Part shown: one piece after another, positions 25,481-34,700 of the stretch
How positions within the stretch are numbered: the stretch's first letter is position 1
How the letters are laid out: the number at the start of each line of letters is the position of its first letter
Source: Oscillospiraceae bacterium
Lineage (GTDB): Bacteria; Bacillota; Clostridia; Oscillospirales; Ruminococcaceae
Direction of reading: 5' to 3'
Length of the DNA stretch: 64,000 nt
Assembly: GCA_017828975.1 (NCBI GenBank)
Contig: JAGAJN010000039.1
Span: 23,874-87,873, forward strand
Made by a program: the position numbers and the translations under genes
Notes under the pieces: generated by a model
Seen by the model: the letters and a program-made list of their open reading frames with translations, nothing else
Told to the model about the DNA's origin: nothing
Databases searched by the model: none

Positions 25481-26066
25481 TCATTGCCGGGTCGCCTGTT
25501 CCTGCGATCATATCAAATTCCTCCTTGCTGTCCGCCCTGATAAATTGCAGCCACATTTCACGGCGGTTGTTGCTGTTAAATTTTTTCCCCAGCTTACGCA
25601 GTTCAAAAAAGTGGATATGGAATTTGTCGTAAAACAGCTCATTTGTGTCCTTGAACACTGTCACCGCTTCCGCATGATAGTCCGTTCTGTCGGGGAAAAG
25701 AATAAAATCCAGAATATTAATGGTTATTGTCTGCTTCAGCTCGCTGTAATTTTCTCCCTTTTCAAGCTCCGAAGAGAACAGCTTCGACCAATAAAACATT
25801 GCTCTGTCACGATAATTAGGGTCGTTATTCACCTGTATCTCAACATTTACAAGCTTGTCGTCAACAATTAGATTAAGGTCAAGCCTGCTGAATTTTCCGT
25901 CAATATCTTCGGGAGTAAGCTCGGGGTTTGTCGGTACAACACTATTTATTCTGTCTATGGGAATTTCCAGTATCTCCGAAAGAAAATCTTTAAGCAGATC
26001 GAGGTTTTCGGAGAAAAACTTTTTGAAGATAACGTCAAGCTTTGCGGATACCACTTCTCTTGCCAT
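25215..26066 (-). CDS. Rpn-family nuclease / PD-(D/E)XK transposase-like protein
   Basis: A 283-residue protein of the Rpn/transposase_31 group. The N-terminal half begins VSAKLDVIFKKFFSEN, and the nuclease core is likely FSRLDLNLIVDDKLVNVEIQVNN-like, with Asp and ExQ, followed by RDRAMFYWSKLFSSELEKGE, a family hallmark. The C-terminus has AQGIEQGISQGMEKG repeats and ends with KLRAKGMSESEIKALL. ATG 26066 gives the correct distance to AAAGGAGGG; ATG 26072 would be too close. It is a second family member in this window and differs clearly from the one at 11746. Confidence 0.86.
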   Translation of the reverse strand: MAREVVSAKLDVIFKKFFSENLDLLKDFLSEILEIPIDRINSVVPTNPELTPEDIDGKFSRLDLNLIVDDKLVNVEIQVNNDPNYRDRAMFYWSKLFSSELEKGENYSELKQTITINILDFILFPDRTDYHAEAVTVFKDTNELFYDKFHIHFFELRKLGKKFNSNNRREMWLQFIRADSKEEFDMIAGTGDPAMKKAVNIIYDMSDNAKLREIARIREKALHDEASQMKAARDEGISIGIAQGIEQGISQGMEKGRIERETEIISKLRAKGMSESEIKALLS

Positions 26067-26119
26067 TGCCATCGCCCTCCTTTGCTTTATTATACCACGA
26101 TTTTGGGAACTTTTCAACC

Positions 26120-27079
26120 CTATCTTTTTCTGTATCTCACCGACGTTCCCCCGTCAATAGGTATCTGCGGCTTCAATGCGGGGAATTCAATAGTAATGCA
26201 GAAAAATCCGTTATCCAGCGACGCAGAGATTTTTCCGCCCATTTTCGTGACAAATTTCTTTGCGATGGACAATCCAAGCCCCGTGGTTTTCTTGTTGCGG
26301 GATTTGTCGGTGGTGTAAAATCTCTCGAAAACCTGAGAAATATCCTGCTCGGAAACGGTATCGGTGCGGTTTTTGAAGGTAATTCGGCAGACGCCGTTTA
26401 TCTCCTCGCTTTTCAAGGAGAAATCGTCCCCGCCGTGGATAAGTGCGTTGCTGACGATATTTGACACGGTGCGCTCCAGCATATCGGCATTTCCGCTGAT
26501 ATAGCAGGGCGTTTCGGGAATACTGATGTCCGGTTCGATGCCTTTTTGCTGAAATCTGTCAAAAAAGAGAATGATAACGTCACGCAGGAGATTGTTCACA
26601 TTCAGGCGTTCACATTCAAAGGTAAGCTCGTCCGCCTCTATTCTCGAAAATTCAAAAAGCTGCTCCAGCATTTTCTGTACGGCGCTTATTTTCTGGGATA
26701 TTACCCCTACATATTCCCGCCGTTTTTCGTCGGAAATATCCCCACAAAGCATCTGAATGTAACCGCTGGCGGCTGTGAGGGGAGTTCTCAGGTCGTGGGA
26801 GATGGAGGTGATGTTCTCGCGGAAGTTCTTGTTCTGACGCATTATCTCGCTGCCCGCCGACTTGTAGTGTTTCAGAAGCGTGTTTATCTGCAGGGACAGC
26901 CTCCTGACGCTTTTGCTCTTTGAGCCTGTGGTGACCTCCATATTTGTGTCATTTTCGGAGATGAATTCTATCTGCTCGGACAGGGAACGTATCTCACTCC
27001 TGACGGCAAAAAGCGCAATTCCCAGAATACCAATGACAATTACCGAGATAATGAGCAGGATAATAAGCACAAGCTCCAT
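26120..27079 (-). CDS. Sensor histidine kinase with minimal input region
   Basis: A 319-residue membrane kinase. One N-terminal helix (residues 3-25) is followed by a short linker, a HisKA domain with phospho-acceptor H95 in SISHDLRTPLTAA, and an HATPase domain (N box NIVSNALIHGG, F box ERFYTTDKS, G box TGLGLSIAKKF). It has almost no extracytoplasmic part, so it probably senses within the membrane or through the adjacent ABC transporter. Its start is 2 bases after the permease gene end, so it is translationally coupled. No response regulator gene is next to it. Confidence 0.88.
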   Translation of the reverse strand: MELVLIILLIISVIVIGILGIALFAVRSEIRSLSEQIEFISENDTNMEVTTGSKSKSVRRLSLQINTLLKHYKSAGSEIMRQNKNFRENITSISHDLRTPLTAASGYIQMLCGDISDEKRREYVGVISQKISAVQKMLEQLFEFSRIEADELTFECERLNVNNLLRDVIILFFDRFQQKGIEPDISIPETPCYISGNADMLERTVSNIVSNALIHGGDDFSLKSEEINGVCRITFKNRTDTVSEQDISQVFERFYTTDKSRNKKTTGLGLSIAKKFVTKMGGKISASLDNGFFCITIEFPALKPQIPIDGGTSVRYRKR

Positions 27080-27080
27080 T

Positions 27081-28004
27081 TTATATATCCTTTCTCGAAA
27101 AAACGGTTATTCCCACAAGGCTTGACAGGACGATATACGCCGCCGACGCAATGACAGCCGCCGCCGCAAGCCAGGTGTTGTCGTAATATTTCGCCGTGAG
27201 ATTCATAGCGGTCCCCGGCCATGCAAAGGTCATATCAAGGCTTGTTGCGGAGGACGCAAGCTGAAAGATCAGTCCGCCGAACATTACAATAATGATGTTG
27301 ACAGCCGTTGAGCCGCCTGTTCTTACGCAAAAAGAGATCGCCGTGAAAATGCTTATGAACGCAAGGTAGGGGAACATTCCCAGCAGCAGCCCGATTATGG
27401 ATTTTACCATTTTATCCGCATCAAATACGCCCGGTTCCCAGATAATAAGCTCGGTCAGCAGCAGGGCAAGCATTTCCGCCGCAAGTATGATAACGGAAAA
27501 TGCCATACAGGTCAGCAGCTTTGAAATGTACAGCTGGATTCGGGAAACGCCCCTTGCGGCGGAGTTTTTGATAGTTCCGTGGATAAATTCGCCCGATATG
27601 AAAATGGACGTAAATATGGCTGTGAGCATGGTAATAAGGCTGTTTCCGTAGAGCGGGTCAAGCATACCCTCGAAAACGGTGGGGTAGTCGAACTCCATTT
27701 CAAGGAAATCCTGTCCCGTCTGCTGCTCGCTGGCGTTTATGCTTGCCTCCATTCCGCTCTGAAAGCCAAGGCGCATGCCTTCCATAAAGCTGTCCTCGGC
27801 GGCAGCTGCGATGGGGTCTTTTGGGGCGGTTTCTCCGCTTTCGGCTTCGATACGCTTCTGTTCCTGATATTCAAGCGTAGTTTTTACGGAGAAATTTACG
27901 AAAAATACCGAAAAAACGCATATTACCGCAGCCGTTATCAGCAGCACACGAAAGCTTACGGAGCGGAACATTTTATACATATCCGAACGGAGCATATTTA
28001 TCAT
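27081..28004 (-). CDS. ABC-2 type transporter permease
   Basis: A 307-residue membrane protein with about six helices: one at residues 15-35, then a long extracytoplasmic loop (about 40-115), and five more ending in VLSSLVGITVFSRKD. This topology is that of BcrB-like or lantibiotic-immunity permeases. It overlaps the ATPase gene by 4 bases. The substrate is probably a peptide or lipid, judged only from family resemblance. Confidence 0.82.
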   Translation of the reverse strand: MINMLRSDMYKMFRSVSFRVLLITAAVICVFSVFFVNFSVKTTLEYQEQKRIEAESGETAPKDPIAAAAEDSFMEGMRLGFQSGMEASINASEQQTGQDFLEMEFDYPTVFEGMLDPLYGNSLITMLTAIFTSIFISGEFIHGTIKNSAARGVSRIQLYISKLLTCMAFSVIILAAEMLALLLTELIIWEPGVFDADKMVKSIIGLLLGMFPYLAFISIFTAISFCVRTGGSTAVNIIIVMFGGLIFQLASSATSLDMTFAWPGTAMNLTAKYYDNTWLAAAAVIASAAYIVLSSLVGITVFSRKDI

Positions 28005-28909
28005 TTCTTGAAACCTCCCATCTTCTCAATGAAATATTCTTCCAGATCTGCACCTGCCGAGGTCAGGGACTTGACGTTCACGCCGTTTTTCACAAGCTCG
28101 GAGTTTATCCGTCCCGCATCGTCAAGGAAATCGAAAATTCGCACTACGTTATCGGGGAGAACGTCGTAATTCTGCGTGTGAAGGGCGTTTTCGAGAATGG
28201 ACGCTGTTTTTGCGGTGTCGTCCACGGTAATTTTCAGGCAGCGCTTGCAGCGGACGGAAAGCTCGTCGGCAGTTATTTCCTCCATAAGCTGACCGTCCTT
28301 GATAATGCCGTAGCAGGTGGCAATTTTGGAAAGCTCGCCCAGAATGTGGCTGGAAATTAGCATGGTGATGTTGTTCTCGGTGTTCAGGCGTATGAGCAGG
28401 TCACGGATCTCGGTGATGCCCTCGGGGTCAAGACCGTTGGTGGGTTCGTCCAGCAGGAGAAAATCGGGATTTCCGAGGAGTGCGGCGGCAATTCCCAGAC
28501 GCTGCTTCATACCCAGGGAAAACGCCTTTGCGGGCTTTTTGCCTACATCGCCCAGACCTACTGCATCGAGTATCCTGTCAATGGCGTTTACATCGGGGAT
28601 ACCGTAAAGACGGCGGTAGACCTCAAGGTTCTGCCGCGCGCTCAGGTTGGGATAAACCGAGGGATATTCGATTATAGTGCCTATACGCTTCCTTTGCAGA
28701 TTAAGGTCATTGCTGCCGAACAGTTCTATTGAACCGCCCGTGGGAGCGGCAATTCCCGAAACAAGCTTGATAAGCGTGGTCTTTCCTGCGCCGTTTCTGC
28801 CGATAAAGCCGTAGATATCGCCCTTGCGGACGTTGATATTTACGTTTTCCAGCACGTTTTTCTTTTTATATGCCTTTGATAAACCAAAGGTTCGGAGGAC
28901 GTAATCCAT
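28001..28909 (-). CDS. ABC transporter ATP-binding protein (BcrA-like)
   Basis: A 302-residue ATPase with Walker A GRNGAGKTTL, Q-loop near IIEYPSVYPNLSA, signature FSLGMKQRLG, Walker B LLLDEPTNGLDP and the H-loop SSHILGEL. A C-terminal extension of about 90 residues is common in the DrrA/BcrA group used for drug or bacteriocin export. It is the first gene of the ATPase-permease-kinase operon. Confidence 0.9.
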   Translation of the reverse strand: MDYVLRTFGLSKAYKKKNVLENVNINVRKGDIYGFIGRNGAGKTTLIKLVSGIAAPTGGSIELFGSNDLNLQRKRIGTIIEYPSVYPNLSARQNLEVYRRLYGIPDVNAIDRILDAVGLGDVGKKPAKAFSLGMKQRLGIAAALLGNPDFLLLDEPTNGLDPEGITEIRDLLIRLNTENNITMLISSHILGELSKIATCYGIIKDGQLMEEITADELSVRCKRCLKITVDDTAKTASILENALHTQNYDVLPDNVVRIFDFLDDAGRINSELVKNGVNVKSLTSAGADLEEYFIEKMGGFKK

Positions 28910-29006
28910 ATTGTTCTATCCTTTCATTGAGATTTGTCATTCTATAATGTCATTATAAAGCAAAAACCTTAAGAAAGCCTGTGAAAAGTATAAAGTTTTT
29001 CTAAGG

Positions 29007-29042
29007 AAAAAAATCTCCGCCCCCAAAAACGGGAACGGAGAG
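29007..29042 (-). terminator. Terminator of the third surface-protein paralog
   Basis: In the minus direction TCTCCG and CGGAGA close a GC-rich hairpin followed by a run of seven T. Confidence 0.75.
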
Positions 29043-29046
29043 AATA

Positions 29047-29724
29047 TCAATAGTATCTCTTGCGGTTTTTAAGTACGAGAACAACTACAACAGCAGCTAT
29101 CACCACAACTGCGATAACAACGATAAGTACGACATTGATGCCGCCCGATTCGCTTTCTTCCTCGCTGTCGGCAGCGGCGGTTTGCTCCGATTTGTCCTTA
29201 TCGTCGGATTTTTCCTCCTCAGCGGGAGCATCTCCGATACCATCGCCGTCAATATCGAAGGTAACTTTTTTCACCAGAAGCTCATTATCGGTATCGCCCA
29301 CATAAATCGAATCAATATCCGACAGATCGTCGTGTCCCACCGCTTCTATCATAGATGGATAATCGAAAACAGCAACGCCGTCCTTAATATCTGCGGGAGC
29401 GACTCTTGCCCATATGGATTCCACATCTTCGGTTTTCCGCCTGTACAGGATAAATTCCAGACCGACATATTCCTCGGGCGGTTCACTTTCAAGTACAAAT
29501 TCAACATAAAGCTTGGTGTTTTCGTTCATATCCGAAAGGGAGAAGGGTATGCTTTCTTCTCCGTTAAAGTTATAGGCAAAAGCCTGTCCCCAGCTTCTGG
29601 GAGATCTGCATTCGCCTTCAAACAGGCAGATGTCATCATCTGCGGCAAATGCTGTCACGGCGGACATTATGACTGCAAGCATTGTCACGGCTGCCGCAGA
29701 AAGCCATTTGGAAATTTTGCGCAT
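29047..29724 (-). CDS. Membrane-anchored secreted protein, tandem paralog 3
   Basis: A 225-residue surface protein. It has a signal peptide (MRKISKWLSAAAVTML, cleavage likely after AFA), an extracellular beta-rich domain of about 130 residues starting DDDICLFEGE, then an acidic Lys/Asp/Glu/Ser linker (about 160-190), and a single C-terminal helix ending KNRKRYY that anchors it. The domain ends with the stretch VTFDIDGDGIGD, which looks like a calcium-loop sequence. No LPXTG motif is present. It is the shortest and most divergent of three adjacent paralogs. Jelly-roll carbohydrate binding is a possibility from the pattern; I cannot assign a family. Confidence 0.82.
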   Translation of the reverse strand: MRKISKWLSAAAVTMLAVIMSAVTAFAADDDICLFEGECRSPRSWGQAFAYNFNGEESIPFSLSDMNENTKLYVEFVLESEPPEEYVGLEFILYRRKTEDVESIWARVAPADIKDGVAVFDYPSMIEAVGHDDLSDIDSIYVGDTDNELLVKKVTFDIDGDGIGDAPAEEEKSDDKDKSEQTAAADSEEESESGGINVVLIVVIAVVVIAAVVVVLVLKNRKRYY

Positions 29725-29786
29725 ATCAACAGCTCCTTTAATTATGACGTAATATTACTGCAAAAAGATAAAGCAGCTTTATTTTT

Positions 29787-29815
29787 ATTTTACATCAATT
29801 TTGCATAATTGTCAA
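29787..29815 (-). promoter_or_regulatory. Promoter of paralog 3
   Basis: On the minus strand TTGACA (29810-29815), 17-bp spacer, TAAAAT (29787-29792). The spacer (TGCAAAAT core) and the upstream block TCTTGTGAAAA match those of the promoter before paralog 1. Confidence 0.82.
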
Positions 29816-29886
29816 TAATGATATGGTGATTTTTCACAAGATTTTCATTTTTTATACTTCATGACAATGGGGAACATTGGCGCAAA

Positions 29887-29918
29887 AAATCCCCGCCCCC
29901 GAAAACGGAAGCGGAGAG
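29887..29918 (-). terminator. Terminator after paralog 2
   Basis: In the minus direction TCTCCGC pairs with GCGGGGA, followed by TTTTTT. It is closely similar to the terminator at 29007-29042, a further sign of duplication. Confidence 0.72.
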
Positions 29919-29922
29919 AACA

Positions 29923-30660
29923 TCAATAATATTTCTTGCGGTTCTTCAGAACAAGAACGACTACAACAGCCGCTATGACCACAACTGCGATAACAACGAT
30001 AAGCACGACATTGATGCCGCCAGAGCTGCTTTCTTCCTCGTTCTCCTCGGCTTTGTCCTTGTCGTCAGCCTTTTGGGAAGTGGTTTCCTCTTCCTTGTCA
30101 TCATCAGGAGCAGAGGTTTCCTCTGCTTTGTCCTCGCTTTTGATTTCGGGAATTTCTACTGTGTCGCCGTTGATACCGTCGCCGTTGATGTCGAATACGA
30201 CCTTTGTTACCTTAAGTACAGCACCCGTGTCGCCGACATATATCTGGTCAACGGTGGAGAGATCGTCGGAGCCGTATGTATCGACCATGGAAGCGTAATC
30301 GAAGGCCGCCACACCGTCTGTGATGTCTGTGGGCGGCGTCTGTGCCCATATCTGGTCGCCGCCTTCCTTTTCCCATTTCTGGAGGATAAAGGTAAGTCCC
30401 TGAGTATTTGCAGCAGGCGTGCCTTCCAGTTCAAAATCCACATACACCTTGCTGCTTTCGTTCAGCATAAGGATAAGCTGAGCGTATTTTTCGTCTGAAC
30501 GGATATTGAGGTTATAAGCCTGTCCCCAGCTTCCGTTTGATTTGCCCTCGCCCTCAAACAGGCAGATGTCATCGTCTGCTGCGGCTGCGGTCACTGCGGA
30601 CATTATGACTGCCAGAAGCATCACGGCTGCCGCAGAAAGCCATTTGGAAAATTTTCTCAT
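29923..30660 (-). CDS. Membrane-anchored secreted protein, tandem paralog 2
   Basis: A 245-residue paralog with the same plan: signal peptide MRKFSKWLSAAAVMLL, extracellular domain beginning DDDICLFEGEGKSNGSWGQAY, landmarks VYVDFELEGTP, LTFILQKWEK, VDQIYVGDTGAVL and VFDINGDGINGD, an acidic linker of about 50 residues, and a C-terminal membrane helix ending KNRKKYY. It lies 58 bases after paralog 1 and is probably co-transcribed with it. The function is unknown. Confidence 0.82.
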   Translation of the reverse strand: MRKFSKWLSAAAVMLLAVIMSAVTAAAADDDICLFEGEGKSNGSWGQAYNLNIRSDEKYAQLILMLNESSKVYVDFELEGTPAANTQGLTFILQKWEKEGGDQIWAQTPPTDITDGVAAFDYASMVDTYGSDDLSTVDQIYVGDTGAVLKVTKVVFDINGDGINGDTVEIPEIKSEDKAEETSAPDDDKEEETTSQKADDKDKAEENEEESSSGGINVVLIVVIAVVVIAAVVVVLVLKNRKKYY

Positions 30661-30718
30661 GTTAAAAACTCCTTTAATTATAATATTTAGGGAGAGATAC
30701 CCTGATCATGAAACAACA

Positions 30719-31519
30719 TCAGTAATATTTCTTACGTGTCCTGTCTATGATAACAATTATAACAGCTGCAACAAATGTAACGGAAATGATAACGATAACT
30801 ACGACTGCTTCTGTGGTGAGCGAGCCGTTTTTTTCTTCGCTGACGGCGGTGGTTTCTTCGGTCTGCTCGGAAGCTTTGGGAGTTGCGGACTCCTCGGTGA
30901 TTTTTTCGTCGGCGGCTGCTGTGGTTTCCTCAGGCTTGTCGTCAAGGTCAGCTGCGGAGGTTTCCTCTGCTGTGGTTTCCGGCGGGGCTAAGACTGCGCC
31001 CACTTCGGGGACATCTGCGGTATCACCGTTGATGCCGTCGCCGTATATGTCGAATACCACTCTTGTCACCTTGATAACAGCATGTGTATCGCCGATATAT
31101 ATCTGGTCAACGCCGGAAAGATCATCGCTGCCGAAGGTTTTCACAAGTGAAGCATAATCAAATGTGGCAACGCCGTCCGTTACATCTATGGGAGGTGTCT
31201 GCGCCCAGACAGAATCTCCCCCTTGCTTTTCCCATTTCTGGAGGATAAATTCAATGCCCTGAGTGTTCGGCGAAGGTGTGCCTTCAAGGCTGAAATCCAC
31301 ATATATCTTGCTGTTTTCATTAAGCATCGTCATAAGCTGAGCGTATTTGTCATTTGCACGGATATTGAGGGAATACGCCTGTCCCCATTTTCCGTTTGAT
31401 CTGCCCTCGCCCTCAAACAGGCATATGTCATCGTCTGCTGCGGCTGCGGTCACTGCGGACATTATGAATGCCGTAATTATGGCAGCTGCCGCAGAAAACC
31501 ATTTCGATATCTTTCTCAT
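30719..31519 (-). CDS. Membrane-anchored secreted protein, tandem paralog 1
   Basis: A 266-residue protein, first in the array. The signal peptide MRKISKWFSAAAAII is followed by the same extracellular domain (DDDICLFEGEGRSNGKWGQAYSL, IYVDFSLEGTPSPN, IEFILQKWEKQGG, VDQIYIGDTHAVI, VFDIYGDGINGD). The linker is longer and Thr/Glu/Ala-rich, probably extended and glycosylatable. The last helix ends DRTRKKYY. AAGGAG precedes the ATG. The ABC operon and an EAL protein are its neighbours but nothing shows a functional link. Confidence 0.82.
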   Translation of the reverse strand: MRKISKWFSAAAAIITAFIMSAVTAAAADDDICLFEGEGRSNGKWGQAYSLNIRANDKYAQLMTMLNENSKIYVDFSLEGTPSPNTQGIEFILQKWEKQGGDSVWAQTPPIDVTDGVATFDYASLVKTFGSDDLSGVDQIYIGDTHAVIKVTRVVFDIYGDGINGDTADVPEVGAVLAPPETTAEETSAADLDDKPEETTAAADEKITEESATPKASEQTEETTAVSEEKNGSLTTEAVVVIVIISVTFVAAVIIVIIDRTRKKYY

Positions 31520-31584
31520 TTGTACAGCTCCTTAAATAATGACGTATAATTGAAAAATGAAGCAGTGGGGAAACTTACCTTTTA

Positions 31585-31613
31585 ATTTTACACTGATTTT
31601 GCACATTTGTCAA
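31585..31613 (-). promoter_or_regulatory. Promoter of paralogs 1-2
   Basis: On the minus strand TTGACA (31608-31613), 17-bp spacer, TAAAAT (31585-31590). An upstream block containing TCTTGTGAAAA is shared with the paralog 3 promoter and may bind a common regulator. Confidence 0.82.
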
Positions 31614-31670
31614 TAACGCCGCATTTGTTTTGGCGGATTTTCACAAGACTTTCATCTTGCACGAATAATA

Positions 31671-31706
31671 ATAGGTGTCCTCCCGTAAAATTGGGGGAAC
31701 ACCTAT
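31671..31706. terminator. Hairpin after the EAL gene
   Basis: ATAGGTGTCCTCCC pairs with GGGGGAACACCTAT with a short loop. The T-run is weak on the minus strand, so the terminator call is tentative. Confidence 0.55.
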
Positions 31707-31726
31707 GATAATTATTTTCCGTAAGG

Positions 31727-34700
31727 TCAGACAATTTTTGCATCGTCGGGAAGATAAACGCACAGCTCCTCCAGACCCTCGTCATTTTCGGCAACATAGC
31801 TGTAAGTGCCCTTGGAGGTCTTTATCTCCTTGTTGAACGGACCGTTCCATTTTATCTTCTGCATTTTAAGGCTGCTGCCAAACGGATCCACCGCATCAAT
31901 ATCATCAATGGTATTGCTGACGATATTTCCGCCGAAAATAACGGTTTTTCCGTTTGCGACGCCTGCCGCTTTTCCGTTTGCAGAAAGGATAAACAGGTTG
32001 ACATATCCGCTTTCGATGGTAAGCGTGCCCTCGCCCGAGCTGTCGCCTAGGCCGTAAAGCATACCGCCCTCGCCATGGACGCTGACAGAACCGGAATGTA
32101 TGATCGTTTTAAGGTCGGCACCAACTCCGCCGATGCCCGTGGCTTCCTTAGATTTGACATCGATCGCCACATTGCCCGAATTGATCTGGACAGTACCCGT
32201 ACTTCCGCTATGCGCACCAACGCAGGAGCAGCTGTCGCCCGAGCATACCACATGCAGGTCGGCGCAGCTTTCCAGGCTGATATTTCCCTTCATAACGCCA
32301 AGACCTACCGCAGTTGCGCCGCAGGATTCGATGTCCAGATTTCCCTTGATAAGGGAGATGATACCGTTTCCCTTGTAGAAGCCCATTCCGACGGTTTTTT
32401 CGCCTGTGGTCCTGATTTTCACATTGCCCTGTACCAGCTTTATCATCGATTCGTCAGCCACACCGCCGCCGATACCGACGCTGGCATCGCAGTTTGCAGA
32501 AACGTTAAGAACTCCCGTCATATTCATGACGATCTCGCCGAAGTCCTCCGAAGAACCGCCGCCGATACAAGCCTTGCCGTTTATGTCACATTCCATTTCC
32601 AGCTCGCCGTCGCCGATAAGCAGCAGCCTTGCTCCCTTGGGAACTCTGATGCCCTCGCCCTTGATATGGTTTTTGCCCGTGACACCGATATTTGCCACAG
32701 CGCCCTCCTCCACCATAACAGCGGGTCTGTCCAGTCCCTCGATGAAAATATTATCAAAGATAATGTCGCAGTTAAGCCCCTTGGGAATTGTGATGCTGAT
32801 GGGGACGCAGCGGCTGCTCTTGCTTGAGATAGTCGCCCTTCTGCCTGTGATGAGAATGTCGGTAAAGCCCGAAAGAGCGGTCTTTGTGCAGTCAACGGTT
32901 TCATTGTCCGCAACCTCGTAGACCTTTCTTTCTCCTCTTTTTTTCCTGAGATTTATCTCTGCGATAAGCTCCTTGACATCTGCGGAGATCTCACGGAGAA
33001 TAACCGCCTGGGGACGGCAGGTGAAGAAGCCCTGGATAAGGTCAACGTCCAGATAGATGACCGTTTCCAGCTCCTCGGCAGTTTCGATGCCCTCGGCAAT
33101 GACCTTGATGCCGTGCTTTGAAGCGAAGTTTATCATATTGGAAACGAGGTGCTGCTTCTGGGCGTTGGAGTCGATGCCCGTCAGGAGTGAACGGTCGATC
33201 TTTATGTAGTTAGGCTGGGATTTCAGCAGGTTTGACTCGTTTGAATAGCCCGTGCCGTAATCGTCCAGCGCAATAAGGGACTTGTGGGAAACAAAGCGTT
33301 CTCTCAGCTTTTCGATGGTTTTCAGGGACATTTCGCTGCTTTCGGTTATCTCGATAACGAGGTAGTCGAACAGGGCAACGTAATTTTCCAGCAGATAGTT
33401 GTAGTCGTTATCGGAAAGACAGCAGCTGGGGATAGAGTTCAGGAACACCTTTCTGTCCTTGAAGAGGTCCTGATTTTCGTAGACCTTGGTGATGGTGTTG
33501 AAGAAGGTCAGACGCTCGATCTCGTCAAGCATATTCTGCTCCTGCGCCAGCGTCAGCACATCAAACGGCGTAAATCTCACGCCCTCGATAGTTCTGGGGC
33601 GCATAAGGGATTCATAGCCGTGTATCTCGCCTGTGCGTGCATCAACGATAGGCTGGAACCAGTAATCGATCTCGTTTCCCGAAATAAGGTCGTCGAATAC
33701 CTGAATTCGGCGGTAATCCTCCTGCCTTTTTTCAAAGGAAACGGGGTTGAATTTCTGTGGGATAGAGGAGCCTGCACTTTCCGCTTCAAATGCGGCAAAG
33801 TCGGCGGCGGACAGTATGGAATTCAGCTCCGAAGCCTGTTCGGGGCATAGGCAGTAGCCGCAGTAGGTGTAGACGGGCAGCTTCAGCTCGTCGGAGCATT
33901 GAGCGGCATTTTTGTTGACTCTTGAGCATATCTCCGACACCATATTCTTGACAGAATCGTGGTCGGGGCCGTTTATGAGCATAACGAACTCGTTGCTGTT
34001 TCGTATTCCTGCGACTATCTCGCTGGAAACGAAGCTTTTCAGGCAGTCGGAGATGGAGATTAGCACCCTTTCTGCGGCTGCATAGTCGAGTACGGAGGTA
34101 ATTCTTTCCAGACCGTTTATGTGGAACTGAACCACGCAGCAGCCCAGACCCTTTGCGGTCACGGCGGCAAGCGCTTCGGTAAATGCCTCATAGCTCAGAA
34201 GCTTTGTTACGGAGTCATAGCTGCGCAGGTCACGTATCATATCCCGTGAATGGACCTTGTCGGTAGCGTCGGTAACTATTGTATAGCTGCAATAGCCCGC
34301 ATCAAAGGTGACAACGCTGTACCATCTTTCGCTGTTGAGGGGAGAGCGGTAAACGTTCCGGAACTCGTCCGAGGGGTCGGCGGTAAGGAGGGAAAGCAGC
34401 TTCACGTATCTGTCCCTCTCGGTATATACCATTTTGCCCGAAGCGTTTTCGGGGCTGCGGGTGATGTTTGCAATATCGCAGAATTCCTCGGGAACGACAG
34501 CGGTGTCCGTCGAGGCGTTGAACACCAGATACCTCAGGTCGGGGATATTCTCTTCAAGTGCTGCGATCAGCTTATTTGCCTGCTTTATAGCACCTATCTG
34601 CTTAAAAATGGGAATAAGGAGCAGCAGAAACACCGCTGCTGCGCCGATAAGTATAAGCTTTGCGCAGCCGTCGGCAAAAAATGCCCCAATAAGGCAAGTC

